NCBI GenBank assembly: GCA_964655355.1
Contig: CAZZMD010000001.1
Span: forward strand, 124,001 to 188,000
Origin: CALGDE01 sp964655355
GTDB taxonomy: Bacteria; Cyanobacteriota; Cyanobacteriia; CACIAM-69d
Direction: 5' to 3'
DNA: 64,000 nucleotides
In this document: positions 8,508-18,486 of the stretch, piece by piece
Numbering within the stretch: the first letter of the stretch is position 1
Layout of the letters: every line of letters starts with the position of its first letter
Position numbers and translations under genes: made by a program
The notes under the pieces: model-generated
What the model was told of the DNA's origin: nothing
What the model saw: only the letters and a program-made list of their open reading frames with translations
Database searches by the model: none

Positions 8508-9632
8508 CTACACCATGGGCTTAGCCTGCACCGGTAGGGTCACGGTAAAAGTGGTGCCTTCGCCGAGGACAGAGCTAACCTCGATTGTGCCCCCATGCTG
8601 CTTCGTAATCACTTCATGGCTGATGGCGAGTCCTAAACCGGTTCCCCGACCGACAGGTTTGGTGGTGAAAAAGGGATCGAATAACTTGCGTTGATTCGCC
8701 GGTGAAATGCCGCTGCCATTATCGGCGATCGCCACCTGAATCGTATGGGTCGACGGTTGATGGGTCGTCGTTATCACGATCATTGGCGAGTCACAGTCCT
8801 CCTTCTCAGACTCGTTGCCCCCGTCTTCCGGCCCATATCGCACATCATCCAGCGCATCAATCGCATTACTCAACAAATTCATAAAGACCTGATTGAGCTG
8901 CCCCGGACAACACTCCACCATCGGCACCTCACCGTACCGTTTCACAATCTCCACCTCCACCCGTCCCGCCTTACCCGACCAGCGGTGATGCAAAATCATC
9001 AGCGTATTATCAATGCCCTGATGAATATCAGCCGTCTTAAACGTCGCCTCATCCAACCGCGAGAAATTTTTGAGGGACTTCACAATCTCCTGAATCCGCT
9101 GGCTCCCCACCCGCATGGACGCCAAGACCTTCATCACATCCCCCCGCATAAACTCCAGCTCATCGGGTTCAATGGGCAGCAAGTCCGGATCTAAATCCGG
9201 GTTGTGCGTTTCATAGGTCCCTAGCAGGGCGAGCAAATCCACAAAATAGCCATCCAGATGCTCCAGATTGGCATAGATAAAATTGACCGGATTATTAATT
9301 TCATGGGCAATGCCCGCCACCAACTGTCCCAAGCTCGACATTTTTTCCGCATGAACCAGTTGGGACTGGCTCCGCTGTAACTGGGCAATCATCTGCTGCC
9401 GCGCCGCCACATTGTCCTGGGAATCCCGTAAATCATGCAGAGCTTGGCGTAATAATCGCTCCTTCTTCTCGGTAGTGACTTCTAATTGCTGTAAATCTCG
9501 CTGGGCACGCTCCAGCTTTTTGCGTAAGGTGCGATTCTCTTTTTCAAGGCGTTGCACCTCTACCGTTCTCCCCTCCTGCGCAGGGGGCGACGCCGTTGAT
9601 TGGTGAGCGGAATGAACGTTGGAAGTAGTCAC
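8508..9632 (-). CDS. sensor histidine kinase, soluble, coiled-coil N-terminus
   Basis: A 374-aa histidine kinase with no membrane segment. Residues ~25-95 are a long heptad-like coiled coil; then comes the H-box LGQLVAGIAHEINNPVNFI with phospho-acceptor His110, the N-box NLLSNAIDAL, and the ATP-lid motifs DNGSGI, FDPFFTTK and GRGTGLGLAIS. An acidic insert (GPEDGGNESEKEDC) follows the N-box. The type is that of cyanobacterial kinases following sensory proteins. It is 81 bp downstream of the FIST gene on the same strand, so FIST is its likely input partner. No response regulator is adjacent. Confidence 0.93.
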   Translation of the reverse strand: MTTSNVHSAHQSTASPPAQEGRTVEVQRLEKENRTLRKKLERAQRDLQQLEVTTEKKERLLRQALHDLRDSQDNVAARQQMIAQLQRSQSQLVHAEKMSSLGQLVAGIAHEINNPVNFIYANLEHLDGYFVDLLALLGTYETHNPDLDPDLLPIEPDELEFMRGDVMKVLASMRVGSQRIQEIVKSLKNFSRLDEATFKTADIHQGIDNTLMILHHRWSGKAGRVEVEIVKRYGEVPMVECCPGQLNQVFMNLLSNAIDALDDVRYGPEDGGNESEKEDCDSPMIVITTTHQPSTHTIQVAIADNGSGISPANQRKLFDPFFTTKPVGRGTGLGLAISHEVITKQHGGTIEVSSVLGEGTTFTVTLPVQAKPMV

Positions 9633-9713
9633 GGCATTATTGGGAAGCGTATCGGTAGAGAGTATCGTCCGGAAAAATCCACCACTGGCTGAGAAAACAA
9701 TGGCGCACTCTTC

Positions 9714-10901
9714 TCAGCCGCTGCGTTCAACGGGCTCATCCTCGGGCAGCTCGCCCAGGAGGAGCGTCACAAACGTTTCATTGTGGAAGCGAGAGGTCTG
9801 CCCCCGCTGCAAGGGCGAAATCTCCCCATTGGTATAAAAGCCCAGACTCGGAATCGGGCGATCGCAACAGGCCTGAGCCACCTCAAATTCTTCCCCGGTG
9901 CGGGATCCCAAAAGCCGTCGGCGGGAGGAACAGGAAAAGTACATCACCGCACTGGGATCAGCGGCGGGGAATTGCGTGAGCGCCTGCTGCATGGAGCCCT
10001 CCGCAGCGTTCACCACATCGCTGCGGTTCGCCTCCGTAATCTGTACCGTCGCCCCCTGGGGAATCTCCCCAAAAAAGGTAACGCTGCCGATCACCGCATC
10101 CACCGTCCCCGTCGGCGCGCGCAAATAAAAATCAGTTGCCCCATCCTGAAACACCGCCAACGGCGATTCCGAGGAGGGGGGTGAATCGCCCAAATAGTGT
10201 TGGTAATAGTCCAAAGCGGGACGATGGTCGATTTCATAAACCACATTGCTGTCCTGTTTGGTCACCACACCGGGCTGCCCAATGGGACACCAGCCCGACT
10301 TGACCCCAAAGGAAAAAGCAAGGGGACCGGAGAAAAACAACAGCACCACCGCATCGTCGTACACCTTCCCGTTGTAAAACTGATAGGTCTGCTTAAAGCG
10401 CCATTGATCCGCCGTCAATCCCCCCAGAATGGGGATATCGTGGCTGAGATTCGCATTAATACATCCCAAAACCTTCGCCACGTTATCCGTCAAACTTTCG
10501 TATATGGCAACGCCCAGCACGGGGTCCCCCTGGTGTCCTTGGGAGGCCATCGCCACCGCCCGTTGGACCGCCCCCTCAACGCTGTCGGACAGGTGTTCGC
10601 CAATGCCGGTACGAATGGTAATGCGGTCCGAACAAAACAGCATCAGCGAGACGGAATCCTGTTCAAAACCGAGGACCGATGAAATTTCACCATCGGTGGT
10701 GCCGCCGATCAATTCCAGACCCGGAAAAGCCTCGGCAATGGGCGCTAGGAGCTGTTCAAATTCAAAATCAATGGCGGCGAGGAGAACCCCCGCCTGGGGC
10801 TTGGCATCGGGTTCAAGCTGCTGTTGACACTGCTGTAAAACTTCGGCGATCGCCTCTGGGGTATCTGGATCGTTGCTATGACCTACAACCACCTTGAGCA
10901 T
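9714..10901 (-). CDS. FIST N- and C-domain sensory protein
   Basis: A 395-aa protein with the FIST (F-box and intracellular signal transduction) N domain at about residues 30-220 (LIGGTTDGEISS, LGVAIYESLTDN, LGGLTADQW) and FIST_C at about 230-385 (CSSRRRLLGSRTGEEFEVAQ, LGFYTNGEISP). FIST domains are thought to bind small ligands such as amino acids and to feed two-component systems. ATG 10901 is preceded by GGGGGAAC. The kinase gene follows 81 bp downstream, so the pair forms a likely sensor-kinase operon. Confidence 0.9.
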   Translation of the reverse strand: MLKVVVGHSNDPDTPEAIAEVLQQCQQQLEPDAKPQAGVLLAAIDFEFEQLLAPIAEAFPGLELIGGTTDGEISSVLGFEQDSVSLMLFCSDRITIRTGIGEHLSDSVEGAVQRAVAMASQGHQGDPVLGVAIYESLTDNVAKVLGCINANLSHDIPILGGLTADQWRFKQTYQFYNGKVYDDAVVLLFFSGPLAFSFGVKSGWCPIGQPGVVTKQDSNVVYEIDHRPALDYYQHYLGDSPPSSESPLAVFQDGATDFYLRAPTGTVDAVIGSVTFFGEIPQGATVQITEANRSDVVNAAEGSMQQALTQFPAADPSAVMYFSCSSRRRLLGSRTGEEFEVAQACCDRPIPSLGFYTNGEISPLQRGQTSRFHNETFVTLLLGELPEDEPVERSG

Positions 10902-11042
10902 AGGATTCGTTCCCCCTAAACATGCCGTTCTCTGTCATCCCGGATCTGAAACTGCTCGCACCCTTGAGCCATGCCAGCGCTAAAAAAAGCGGCTGCTACC
11001 TCTTTTTACTAGACGCAGGGGGCCCCATCAGACCCTATTCAA

Positions 11043-12128
11043 CTAATTGTTAACACTATCTGAAGTCGGTAAGGGGGGCACTCGCACCGACGCCGCCGGG
11101 GCCGTTGCTTTCGCCTCTTTTAAGGCTCGTCGAGCCTCATCCAGCCCAGCTTGGGCGATCGCGTCATTGGGATTCAGCGCCAGGGCAATTTTGTAATAGG
11201 CGATCGCCTGCCCCGGTCGCTCCAGGGCCAACAGGCGATCGGCCACGGCCCGATGACAATCCCCATCGTCCAAATGCTGATTCAACATCCAAAACTCCAC
11301 CTGGAGTTGGGCCTCCAGATCATCCTTGGGGGCCACCTGATGGTATTGCTCCAGCACCTCCTTAGGGGTCAGATCATCCCGCTGGGTCAGACTGTGGAGC
11401 AGCTCCCCGGGCAAGCTGGAAATATGACACCCCAAATCAATGGCCCGGCGATAGGCCTCACTGGCGGGCTTCCATTGTTCCAAATCCTTAAATAAATGCC
11501 CCAGGGACACATGGGTCCACACAAAATCCGGGTCCAATTGCGCCGCCTGTTGATACGCCGCGATCGCATTTTCCCGCTGCCCCAGGGTGCGATAGCACTT
11601 CCCCAAATGGTGCGCTGGCCAAGGGCTCATGGGATCCAACGCCCGCGCCTTCTGGAATGCAGCGATCGCCCGATCCCAGTCTTGCTCCCGAGTCAACGCC
11701 TCCCCAAAATTTTGCCAAGCCACCGGCAACTCAGGATCCGCCTCCACCGCCCGTTGATAGGCCGACAGCTCCAACTCGAGCCAAAAATGGGACCGCTCAG
11801 GATCCCGCTCCCCCCGCACAAACCATTTCCGCCCCAACGCATAATGCCCCCACGCCAGGTTCGGCTCCAGGGACACCGCGAGGCGATAGGCAGACTCCGC
11901 CTGATCCCCCAGCCCCGACTTATCCAGCGCTCGCCCAAACTCAAACCACGCCACCCCATAATCATCGGAAAATCTCACCAGCCGACGGATCAGACTCCAC
12001 ACCCACTTCCGATTGCCCCGGGAGAGCGCCGTCCACAACTGACTGAAATAAAACCGTCGGGGCGAGGGCGGCGGCGGCAGCATCGGCGCTTGGGGGTAGC
12101 AATCCTCTGGAGACATCGGGGTAGCCAT
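11043..12128 (-). CDS. TPR repeat protein
   Basis: A 361-aa cytoplasmic protein made of tetratricopeptide repeats from about residue 50 to 340. Consensus units include WYEFGRAL-type helices, AWGHYALGRKWFVRG, AWQNFGEALTREQDWDRAI and WPAHHLGKCYRTLGQRENAI. ATG 12128 is chosen over TTG 12134. It follows the CHAT-domain gene by 61 bp on the same strand and is probably co-transcribed, so a scaffold or substrate role for the CHAT protein is possible but is only inference from position. Confidence 0.85.
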   Translation of the reverse strand: MATPMSPEDCYPQAPMLPPPPSPRRFYFSQLWTALSRGNRKWVWSLIRRLVRFSDDYGVAWFEFGRALDKSGLGDQAESAYRLAVSLEPNLAWGHYALGRKWFVRGERDPERSHFWLELELSAYQRAVEADPELPVAWQNFGEALTREQDWDRAIAAFQKARALDPMSPWPAHHLGKCYRTLGQRENAIAAYQQAAQLDPDFVWTHVSLGHLFKDLEQWKPASEAYRRAIDLGCHISSLPGELLHSLTQRDDLTPKEVLEQYHQVAPKDDLEAQLQVEFWMLNQHLDDGDCHRAVADRLLALERPGQAIAYYKIALALNPNDAIAQAGLDEARRALKEAKATAPAASVRVPPLPTSDSVNN

Positions 12129-12189
12129 GGGCAAAACAGCAAAAATAGGCAGTGGTTACAGAAGGAACAAGCAGCGATCGCCGAGGACA

Positions 12190-15159
12190 TCACCCCAGCG
12201 GCACCGCCGAAAGGGATTCCCCAAGGAGCATAAACGCGGACCAGTTATAGGGTTGGGGGAACCTTTCCCGGGTGGTCAACATGGCATGGCGCAGGGCATC
12301 GGCCTTGGGCGCTCCCGCCTGGAGCTGGCGATAAAAATCCGCCATTAATACAGCCGTCGCATCATCAGGGACCTTCCAGATGGACACCACCGTGCTCGTG
12401 GCACCGGCAGCGGCGAAGGAACGCGCCAGCCCCACAACCCCATCCCCCGTCACCCGACCATTACCGGTATTGCACGCACTCAACACCACCAACTCGGCAT
12501 TGAGCTGCAAATCAATAATCTCCGGCGATCGCAACAGACCACTATCATCCTCCGTCGGCGTCAAGGCGATCGCCCCCGGCACCCCAGCGGTCCCTAAATC
12601 ATCTAACAACCCATGGGTCGCCAAATGAATCGTATTCGCCGCACTAATCTTAGCCAGAACCGCCGCCTTCGTGGCCGCCGCCCCCAATAGCGGCGGGGAC
12701 TGGAGCAACTGACTAATGGTTTCCGCCTCCCGCTCCGCCCCCGGCAATGGCTCCAACGGCTGCGGCGGCGCACCCACGCGAGGGGGCACCGACGGCATCA
12801 CCGGATTTCCGACCACCAAGGCCCCCGGTTCCACCCCCAGCCGATTGGACTGCTGCCCCTGGCTTCGCTTCTTCGCCTTCAGCACTGAAGCCTGAATCGC
12901 CGAAGACAAATAAATGGGATGTTCCTCCACCCAATAATGGCCCGCGTCTGGCTTGAGCGCCGCAAAAGGCAATAAAAACAATTTTCCCTGGGGGACGATC
13001 AAAATCGGCTGGTCCGGATCCGTCGGTAAATCCGCCGCCAGGGGTCGAATCAAATCATCGTACAAATCCCGTAACAGCAGATTAGCCCGCTCCTCCTCAA
13101 AGAAATTGCCCGGCACCGTCAAGCTAAACCGCACATCCAAAATCCGTTGCTCCAGCCGCTCCCTCAGGGACAACGCATCCCTCCTAGACTGCGCACTCGC
13201 TGATCGTTTCGGGGGCGGGATGGTGAGGGGATGATAGGTAATCTCCCCATCGGGCTGAACCACCCAACTGTGCAACACCTCATGGCCGATCGCATATTCC
13301 ACCAGGGTTGCCCCCTGGTCGCGGGCCAACTGTTTAATTTCCTTCAGGGTTAGCGGTTTTTGCTGGCCAGCGGTCGCCACAGCCCCCGTCAACGGCATCG
13401 ACTCCCCCATCGTCCGATTCAACGCCATTCCATTCAGACGAGTGGCGAGCAATTCGATAAAAGCCCGGGCCCGCGCCCGCTCCGCCGCCACCAGGGCCGC
13501 CTCCGGTTGGTCATCCGCCAACAGGGATTCAATCAACCAGGTGTAAGTCTCCGCCTGGGCATCCGCCAGGGAAATCTTATTTTCATCCGCCAACCCCGGT
13601 CGCAGGGCTTCCCACTGTTCCACCGCTGCCGTTAACTGACGGATGGCGTCCCGCTCATTCTCCCGTTCAATCGAAAGTTGTCCGAGCGCCGTCAGAGCCT
13701 GTCCCGCCGCCACCTGGGCACCACTATTTTGGGCCAGCAACACCGCTCGATCCAACGACGCCTCCGCCCGATCCCACTGCCTCATGGCGGTATAGGTCAG
13801 CCCCTGTTGTTGGAGTACCAGACTCTCGCCAGGGCGATCGCCCGCCCCTTGGGCAAACACCAACGCTTTCTGCAAAGAGAGAATGGATTGATCTAAGAGG
13901 GACAATTGTCGCTCCACTTCCCCCAGAAGGGTCCAAGTACGGCGCAACCCCGATCGCTTCTCGGGATAGCCCTCTGGGAGCCGCTCATATTGTTTTAAAG
14001 ACTCCTGCGCCTGCCGCTTCGCCCCCACCAAATTGCCCTGGCGCAACTGCACCCGCCCCAGCCAGCGATGAATTTCCCCCTGCAATCGGGGCAGTTCGTA
14101 TATGCCGCCGTCCATGGGGATCGGCCCCGCCTCCTGTTCCCGAGCATTGGCCTGGGCCTGGAGCAACCAACTGACCGCCTGGTCATACTGTCCCAATCGC
14201 TCATACAGCTCCGCCTGGCTGGTCATCAAACTCCCCAACAGGGTTAAGTCGCCCAAATCCTGAGCCATGGTGTACGCATCTTGATACTTCCTCAGGGCAT
14301 CGGAGAAATTCCCCTGGCGGGTAGCCACATCCCCCAAACGGTCGTAGGTGCGAACCACCCGACGCAGATCGTTTTCCCGCTGATAAATCCCTTGGGCTTC
14401 GGTATAGGCAGCGATCGCCTCTTCAAAATCGCCCTCATCCAGGGCCTGCTCTCCCGCCCGAAATTCCGCCTCGCCCCCATCGGAAAATTCACAGATTTGA
14501 GCCGGACGAACGGGGCAGGTTTTAGATTGCAGGGGATTATTCAACAGATTCAGACTCTGTAAGGGCGGCGATCGCCACCCCTCCGGCACCGTTTGAATTT
14601 GATTTCCCTCCAGCACCGCCACCCGCAGACTGGGGATTTTGGTCAACGGCGAAATATCCGTGACCCGATTCATGGCCACGATCAAAAAACTCAGATTGCT
14701 TTGTCCCGCCAGCGGACTAATATCCTCAATCTGATTCCCCACCAGCATGATGTTCTGCCAATGCTTAAACAGGGCAATGGGGGCAATATCCCGCAGTTCA
14801 CCGCCGGTGTGTTCAAAAGTCGGCCGGGCGCTAAGGGTCGCCGCCGCCGCCGCACAATCCTCCGTGTTAGCCTTCTGCAACATCAGGTCCACGGTATAGC
14901 GCGTATCCGCCCCGAGACGCGATCGCCCCTCACACAACCGAATAAACGCCGCTCGATCCGCCGCTCGATCCGCCGCCCCCTCAGCCGCCGGATCAGCCGC
15001 CGTACTCACCATCGGTCGAAGCAAGGTAGGAAGCAGAGCCAACATCAGTCCCAAGGCGATCGCCAAACCCAAGCGCACCGCTCGCCGATGCCCTATCCGC
15101 GACCCTCGCTGGAGGAGCCATGCTCGCTGTGCCAACCGCTGTGCCAATCGCTGTGCCAT
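12190..15159 (-). CDS. LRR-TPR-CHAT domain protein, membrane-anchored
   Basis: A 989-aa protein. An N-terminal hydrophobic segment (~28-48, AVRLGLAIALGLMLALLP) follows a repeated LAQR start. Three to four leucine-rich repeats lie at ~120-215 (NIMLVGNQIEDISPLAGQSN, LRVAVLEGNQIQTVPEGW), TPRs at ~235-520, and a caspase-like CHAT domain at ~640-989. The CHAT dyad is intact: His849 in HLATHG and Cys896 in LSACNTG. TPR-CHAT proteins are common in cyanobacteria, and CHAT domains include proteases such as separase-like and TPR-CHAT (Craspase) effectors. Adding LRRs on an exported or anchored N-terminus is less usual. It is followed by a TPR gene. Confidence 0.9.
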   Translation of the reverse strand: MAQRLAQRLAQRAWLLQRGSRIGHRRAVRLGLAIALGLMLALLPTLLRPMVSTAADPAAEGAADRAADRAAFIRLCEGRSRLGADTRYTVDLMLQKANTEDCAAAAATLSARPTFEHTGGELRDIAPIALFKHWQNIMLVGNQIEDISPLAGQSNLSFLIVAMNRVTDISPLTKIPSLRVAVLEGNQIQTVPEGWRSPPLQSLNLLNNPLQSKTCPVRPAQICEFSDGGEAEFRAGEQALDEGDFEEAIAAYTEAQGIYQRENDLRRVVRTYDRLGDVATRQGNFSDALRKYQDAYTMAQDLGDLTLLGSLMTSQAELYERLGQYDQAVSWLLQAQANAREQEAGPIPMDGGIYELPRLQGEIHRWLGRVQLRQGNLVGAKRQAQESLKQYERLPEGYPEKRSGLRRTWTLLGEVERQLSLLDQSILSLQKALVFAQGAGDRPGESLVLQQQGLTYTAMRQWDRAEASLDRAVLLAQNSGAQVAAGQALTALGQLSIERENERDAIRQLTAAVEQWEALRPGLADENKISLADAQAETYTWLIESLLADDQPEAALVAAERARARAFIELLATRLNGMALNRTMGESMPLTGAVATAGQQKPLTLKEIKQLARDQGATLVEYAIGHEVLHSWVVQPDGEITYHPLTIPPPKRSASAQSRRDALSLRERLEQRILDVRFSLTVPGNFFEEERANLLLRDLYDDLIRPLAADLPTDPDQPILIVPQGKLFLLPFAALKPDAGHYWVEEHPIYLSSAIQASVLKAKKRSQGQQSNRLGVEPGALVVGNPVMPSVPPRVGAPPQPLEPLPGAEREAETISQLLQSPPLLGAAATKAAVLAKISAANTIHLATHGLLDDLGTAGVPGAIALTPTEDDSGLLRSPEIIDLQLNAELVVLSACNTGNGRVTGDGVVGLARSFAAAGATSTVVSIWKVPDDATAVLMADFYRQLQAGAPKADALRHAMLTTRERFPQPYNWSAFMLLGESLSAVPLG

Positions 15160-15303
15160 GAGTGCTTATTGAGGGAGAAGGAGGAGGAGATCGAGTATCC
15201 AACTCTTCCCACTCTAGCTAACCGCGTCCGGGCTCTTGCGAGGTTGACAGCAGGGCTAAGAATCGCTCCAGGCCTTAACGGGGTAACGGGACTGGCCCCG
15301 ATC

Positions 15304-16233
15304 TCAGGACGCCTTAGTCGACACGGCCCAATGCCACATTCGCCTCAGGAATCGCCGTATCGACTGGCGCTTACCGCTATAAAACCGCTTCAACTCCACC
15401 TCCACCTGCTCACGGTTGGCATAGAGATTCGCCAACACCGCCCGCCCCATCTGGGACAACTCCAAATAGCGCACCGCATGGATGACATACAACGACACCA
15501 CATGCCAATAAAAGCTGGGATATCCCTTCCGCAAATCCTTAGAATCCCCGTACCCCATTGCCTTATTAGCCCCCACCTCTTCGAACTCTCGGAAAAGGCG
15601 AGGCAGCTTCTGCAAATAACTGGGATCCCCCAACTGTCCGATCAAATCCGCCCCTCGCACCAGCCCCGGCAACCCCGACGTATCTTGATAGGGATCGCCC
15701 TTCGGCACTGGAAACCGGGTCATCTCGATATATCCCATCACCGTCGGGATATCGATCGCCTCAAACTCCGCAAACTGTTCCGCCACAAACCGCTGACTTC
15801 GGTCCACATGGTAAGGAGTCAGACTGGCTCCCGTTGCCCCAGACGACAAGGTCACCGATTCATCCCCCTTCCCCGTCATAAATAGCCGCTCCTCCGGGCG
15901 ATCGCCCCGGCAAGCTCCCTTGAGATAGCCCAAATCATGGCAAAGCAACGCCACCACAAAATTCGACCACTCCTGAGCACTCACCGGCTCACCGCAAGCG
16001 ATCTTGCCCGATAAAATCTCCACCCCCACCAACACCACCTGAACCGTGTGGTCAATATCGTGATAGGGCGCATCACAATCCACCAAAGCATTTAAAGCGC
16101 AATGGGCCATCTGAGTCACCGCCGCCTCATGCTCTGGGCACCCTTCCCCGAATTGGAAACGGTATTCAGTAACGAGATAACGGACGCAATTGCTGATTAA
16201 CCCATTCGGTTGGGTAGGAACTGTGGCAGTCAT
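15304..16233 (-). CDS. HD-domain metal-dependent phosphohydrolase
   Basis: A 309-aa soluble protein with a PDE-like HD core: H..DIDHTVQVVLVG and LLCHDLGYLKG supply the histidine/aspartate metal ligands, with further conserved HVDRSQRFVAEQF and LVRGADLIGQLGDPSYLQKL. This matches a cyanobacterial HD metalloprotein family with no proven substrate; cyclic nucleotide or nucleotide phosphate hydrolysis is possible. It stands alone between the CHAT operon and a glycosyltransferase gene. Confidence 0.85.
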   Translation of the reverse strand: MTATVPTQPNGLISNCVRYLVTEYRFQFGEGCPEHEAAVTQMAHCALNALVDCDAPYHDIDHTVQVVLVGVEILSGKIACGEPVSAQEWSNFVVALLCHDLGYLKGACRGDRPEERLFMTGKGDESVTLSSGATGASLTPYHVDRSQRFVAEQFAEFEAIDIPTVMGYIEMTRFPVPKGDPYQDTSGLPGLVRGADLIGQLGDPSYLQKLPRLFREFEEVGANKAMGYGDSKDLRKGYPSFYWHVVSLYVIHAVRYLELSQMGRAVLANLYANREQVEVELKRFYSGKRQSIRRFLRRMWHWAVSTKAS

Positions 16234-16353
16234 CGTTCTGGGGAGTGGAAATTGCCGGGTCGCGAACAGAAGCGTTTTTTCAGGCTCACCCTGGACCTTT
16301 ATTACACCACCGGCACCTTAAGGGAAGGTAAAACCCTATACCTCCACCTCCGT

Positions 16354-17223
16354 CTAAATGCGTTTATCCAGCATGTCCGCCAACAGCGCAAACAGGGTGA
16401 CCTGGGTGGCAAACACAAACAGAATCACAGTGGTATCTGTTAAATTCCATTCCACGAAAATATCCTGCATCAGGGAAACCAGGAAAAGCCCATAAAACAC
16501 ACCGGCCACCGGAAGAAACACCCGCAAAGGCGCAAAATAAACCCCCACCCGTAGGATCAATTGCACAAACCGCACCGTATCCCGAATGGGTTTGATTTTG
16601 CTGCGTCCCAATCGCGCGTGATAGTCAATGGGTTCATAGCGCACCCGGTAACGATTGGTGAGCATGGACAGGGTGATGGTGGTCGTAAAACTAAAGGTAT
16701 CCGGCAGCACCTTAAAAAACCGTTCCGCCACCTCCTTCCGGAACACCCGCAAGCCGCTGTTGAGATCGGGAATGGGACGCTTGGCAATCCACTGGGCAAA
16801 GCGCACCAAAAAGTACTTGGGAATTTTACGAATCAGCGGATAGGTCACATTGTCCCCAGTGCGGGAGCCCACGACCATATCCGCCCCGTCCATCAAGGAA
16901 ACCAGGTGAGGAATACTGGCTTGGGGATAGGTACCGTCTCCATCGATGATGGCGATGATCGAATGGGTTGCCCCACGGATACCGGTTTTGAGGGCCGCCC
17001 CATAGCCCTGATTTTGCTGATGGTGAATAATTCGGCAATCGCTGCGACTGTCCAACAGCTCGGCCGTGCGATCGCTCGATCCATCATTCACCACCAGCAC
17101 TTCATACTCACACCCTGCCTGTCCCAACACTCGATGGAGATCATCTAAGGTTTGGGTAATCCCCAGTTCCTCGTTATAGGCCGGAATAATTACCGAAAAC
17201 GGAGGGCAGGGAGATGGAGCCAT
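16354..17223 (-). CDS. family 2 glycosyltransferase, DPM1/GtrB-like
   Basis: A 289-aa GT-A glycosyltransferase. The nucleotide-sugar binding start FSVIIPAYNEELGITQTL, the VVNDGSSD motif, the metal-binding DGDGTYP and the acceptor motif NSGLRVFRKE are present. Two hydrophobic segments form the C-terminal ~65 residues, as in GtrB/dolichyl-phosphate-type enzymes that load a polyprenyl phosphate with a sugar at the membrane. It lies just 21 bp downstream of the aminotransferase gene on the same strand, so is likely in the operon with it. Confidence 0.9.
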   Translation of the reverse strand: MAPSPCPPFSVIIPAYNEELGITQTLDDLHRVLGQAGCEYEVLVVNDGSSDRTAELLDSRSDCRIIHHQQNQGYGAALKTGIRGATHSIIAIIDGDGTYPQASIPHLVSLMDGADMVVGSRTGDNVTYPLIRKIPKYFLVRFAQWIAKRPIPDLNSGLRVFRKEVAERFFKVLPDTFSFTTTITLSMLTNRYRVRYEPIDYHARLGRSKIKPIRDTVRFVQLILRVGVYFAPLRVFLPVAGVFYGLFLVSLMQDIFVEWNLTDTTVILFVFATQVTLFALLADMLDKRI

Positions 17224-17244
17224 TGGGGGGACGTTGTTTTGGAT

Positions 17245-18486
17245 TTAGACAGCGGCAGGTGCCTGCATATCGTACCGGATGCCTGCTTTTTCCAATCGCT
17301 GGAGCGCTTCCCCCAGGCGATCGCAATCGGCAATCAAACTCACCCGCACATACCCTTCGCCGCCTTCCCCAAAGGCATTCCCCGGAGTCATGACTACGCC
17401 CGTCTGTTCCAACACCGAGAGGGCAAAATCCGTCGATCCCATCCCCTCCGGACAGGGCACCCAGAGATACATGGTGGCGCGGGTCTTAGGCACCGTCCAG
17501 CCCAACTTGGCAAAGCCTTCGATCAAAAAATCCCGACGGGTACGATAGCGATTTTGCACCTCCGTCAAATAGGTGTCGGGCAAAGATAAAGCTGTTTCCG
17601 CCGCCGTTTGCAGCGCAGAAAATAGCCCATAATCCAGATTCGTTTTTAAAGTGCGCAACCCTTGAATAATCTGGCGATTACCCACCACAAACCCCACGCG
17701 CCAGCCCGCCATATTATATGTCTTTGAGAGGGTGTGGAATTCTACGCCGATGTCCTTACCGCCGGGGATTTCCAGCAGGCTGGTGGGCTGATACCCGTCA
17801 AAGGCTAACTCCGCATAGCAAAGGTCGTGGACCAGCATAATTTCATAATGCTGGGCGAATTTCACCGCCTCCTCGAAAAATTCCCGAGGCGCCGTCGCAG
17901 CGGTGGGATTACTAGGGTAATTGAAATAAAGAATCTTGGCGCGGCGAGCCACATCCTCCGGAATTTCAGAGAAATCAATCAGCCAATCTTTCTCAGCGCT
18001 CAGCTTCAAGCTATGGACCTTTGCCCCCGCAATCAGCGGCCCCCGAAAGTGAGCCGGATAAGCCGGACTGGGCACCAAGACCGTATCGCCGGGATTTAAA
18101 TAGGCGATCGCCAAGTGAGCCAAGCCTTCCTTAGAGCCCAGCAAAGGTAAAGCCTCATTATTGGCATCTAACCCGACCCCATAGCGGCGGTGATACCAAT
18201 CGGTGATGGCTTTCCGAAAATTGGCCGTCCCCTCAAAGGGCGGATAACCATGGTTACTGGCGTCAGCGAGGGCAGCCTGGGCCGCCTCAATCACCGGCGC
18301 AGGGGTCGGTCCATCGGGATTGCCCATGCCCAGATCGATCAGGTCCAACCCCTGTTCCCGCGCCTTCGCCTTCAACTCATCCAACCGGGCAAACACATAG
18401 GGCGGCAACACCCGCACGCGGTCGGCAGTCTCGAACTTTACCGTCTTGGGGGATGTCGTCGGGGGCATCGTCGGGGGCACCGTCAT
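17245..18486 (-). CDS. PLP-dependent class I/II aminotransferase (AspC/AlaC/DapL-like)
   Basis: A 413-aa fold type I aminotransferase. RVRVLPPYVFARLDELKAKA and LIDLGMGNPDGPTP at the N-terminus, the FNYPSNPTAA loop and the PLP lysine motif TLSKTYNMAGWRVGF are all present. Cyanobacterial members are variously named aspartate aminotransferase, AlaC or LL-diaminopimelate aminotransferase; the sequence alone does not decide. AGGAG stands eight bases before ATG 18486, and the start overlaps the stop of the upstream dehydrogenase gene (ATGA), so the two are translationally coupled. Confidence 0.88.
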   Translation of the reverse strand: MTVPPTMPPTTSPKTVKFETADRVRVLPPYVFARLDELKAKAREQGLDLIDLGMGNPDGPTPAPVIEAAQAALADASNHGYPPFEGTANFRKAITDWYHRRYGVGLDANNEALPLLGSKEGLAHLAIAYLNPGDTVLVPSPAYPAHFRGPLIAGAKVHSLKLSAEKDWLIDFSEIPEDVARRAKILYFNYPSNPTAATAPREFFEEAVKFAQHYEIMLVHDLCYAELAFDGYQPTSLLEIPGGKDIGVEFHTLSKTYNMAGWRVGFVVGNRQIIQGLRTLKTNLDYGLFSALQTAAETALSLPDTYLTEVQNRYRTRRDFLIEGFAKLGWTVPKTRATMYLWVPCPEGMGSTDFALSVLEQTGVVMTPGNAFGEGGEGYVRVSLIADCDRLGEALQRLEKAGIRYDMQAPAAV

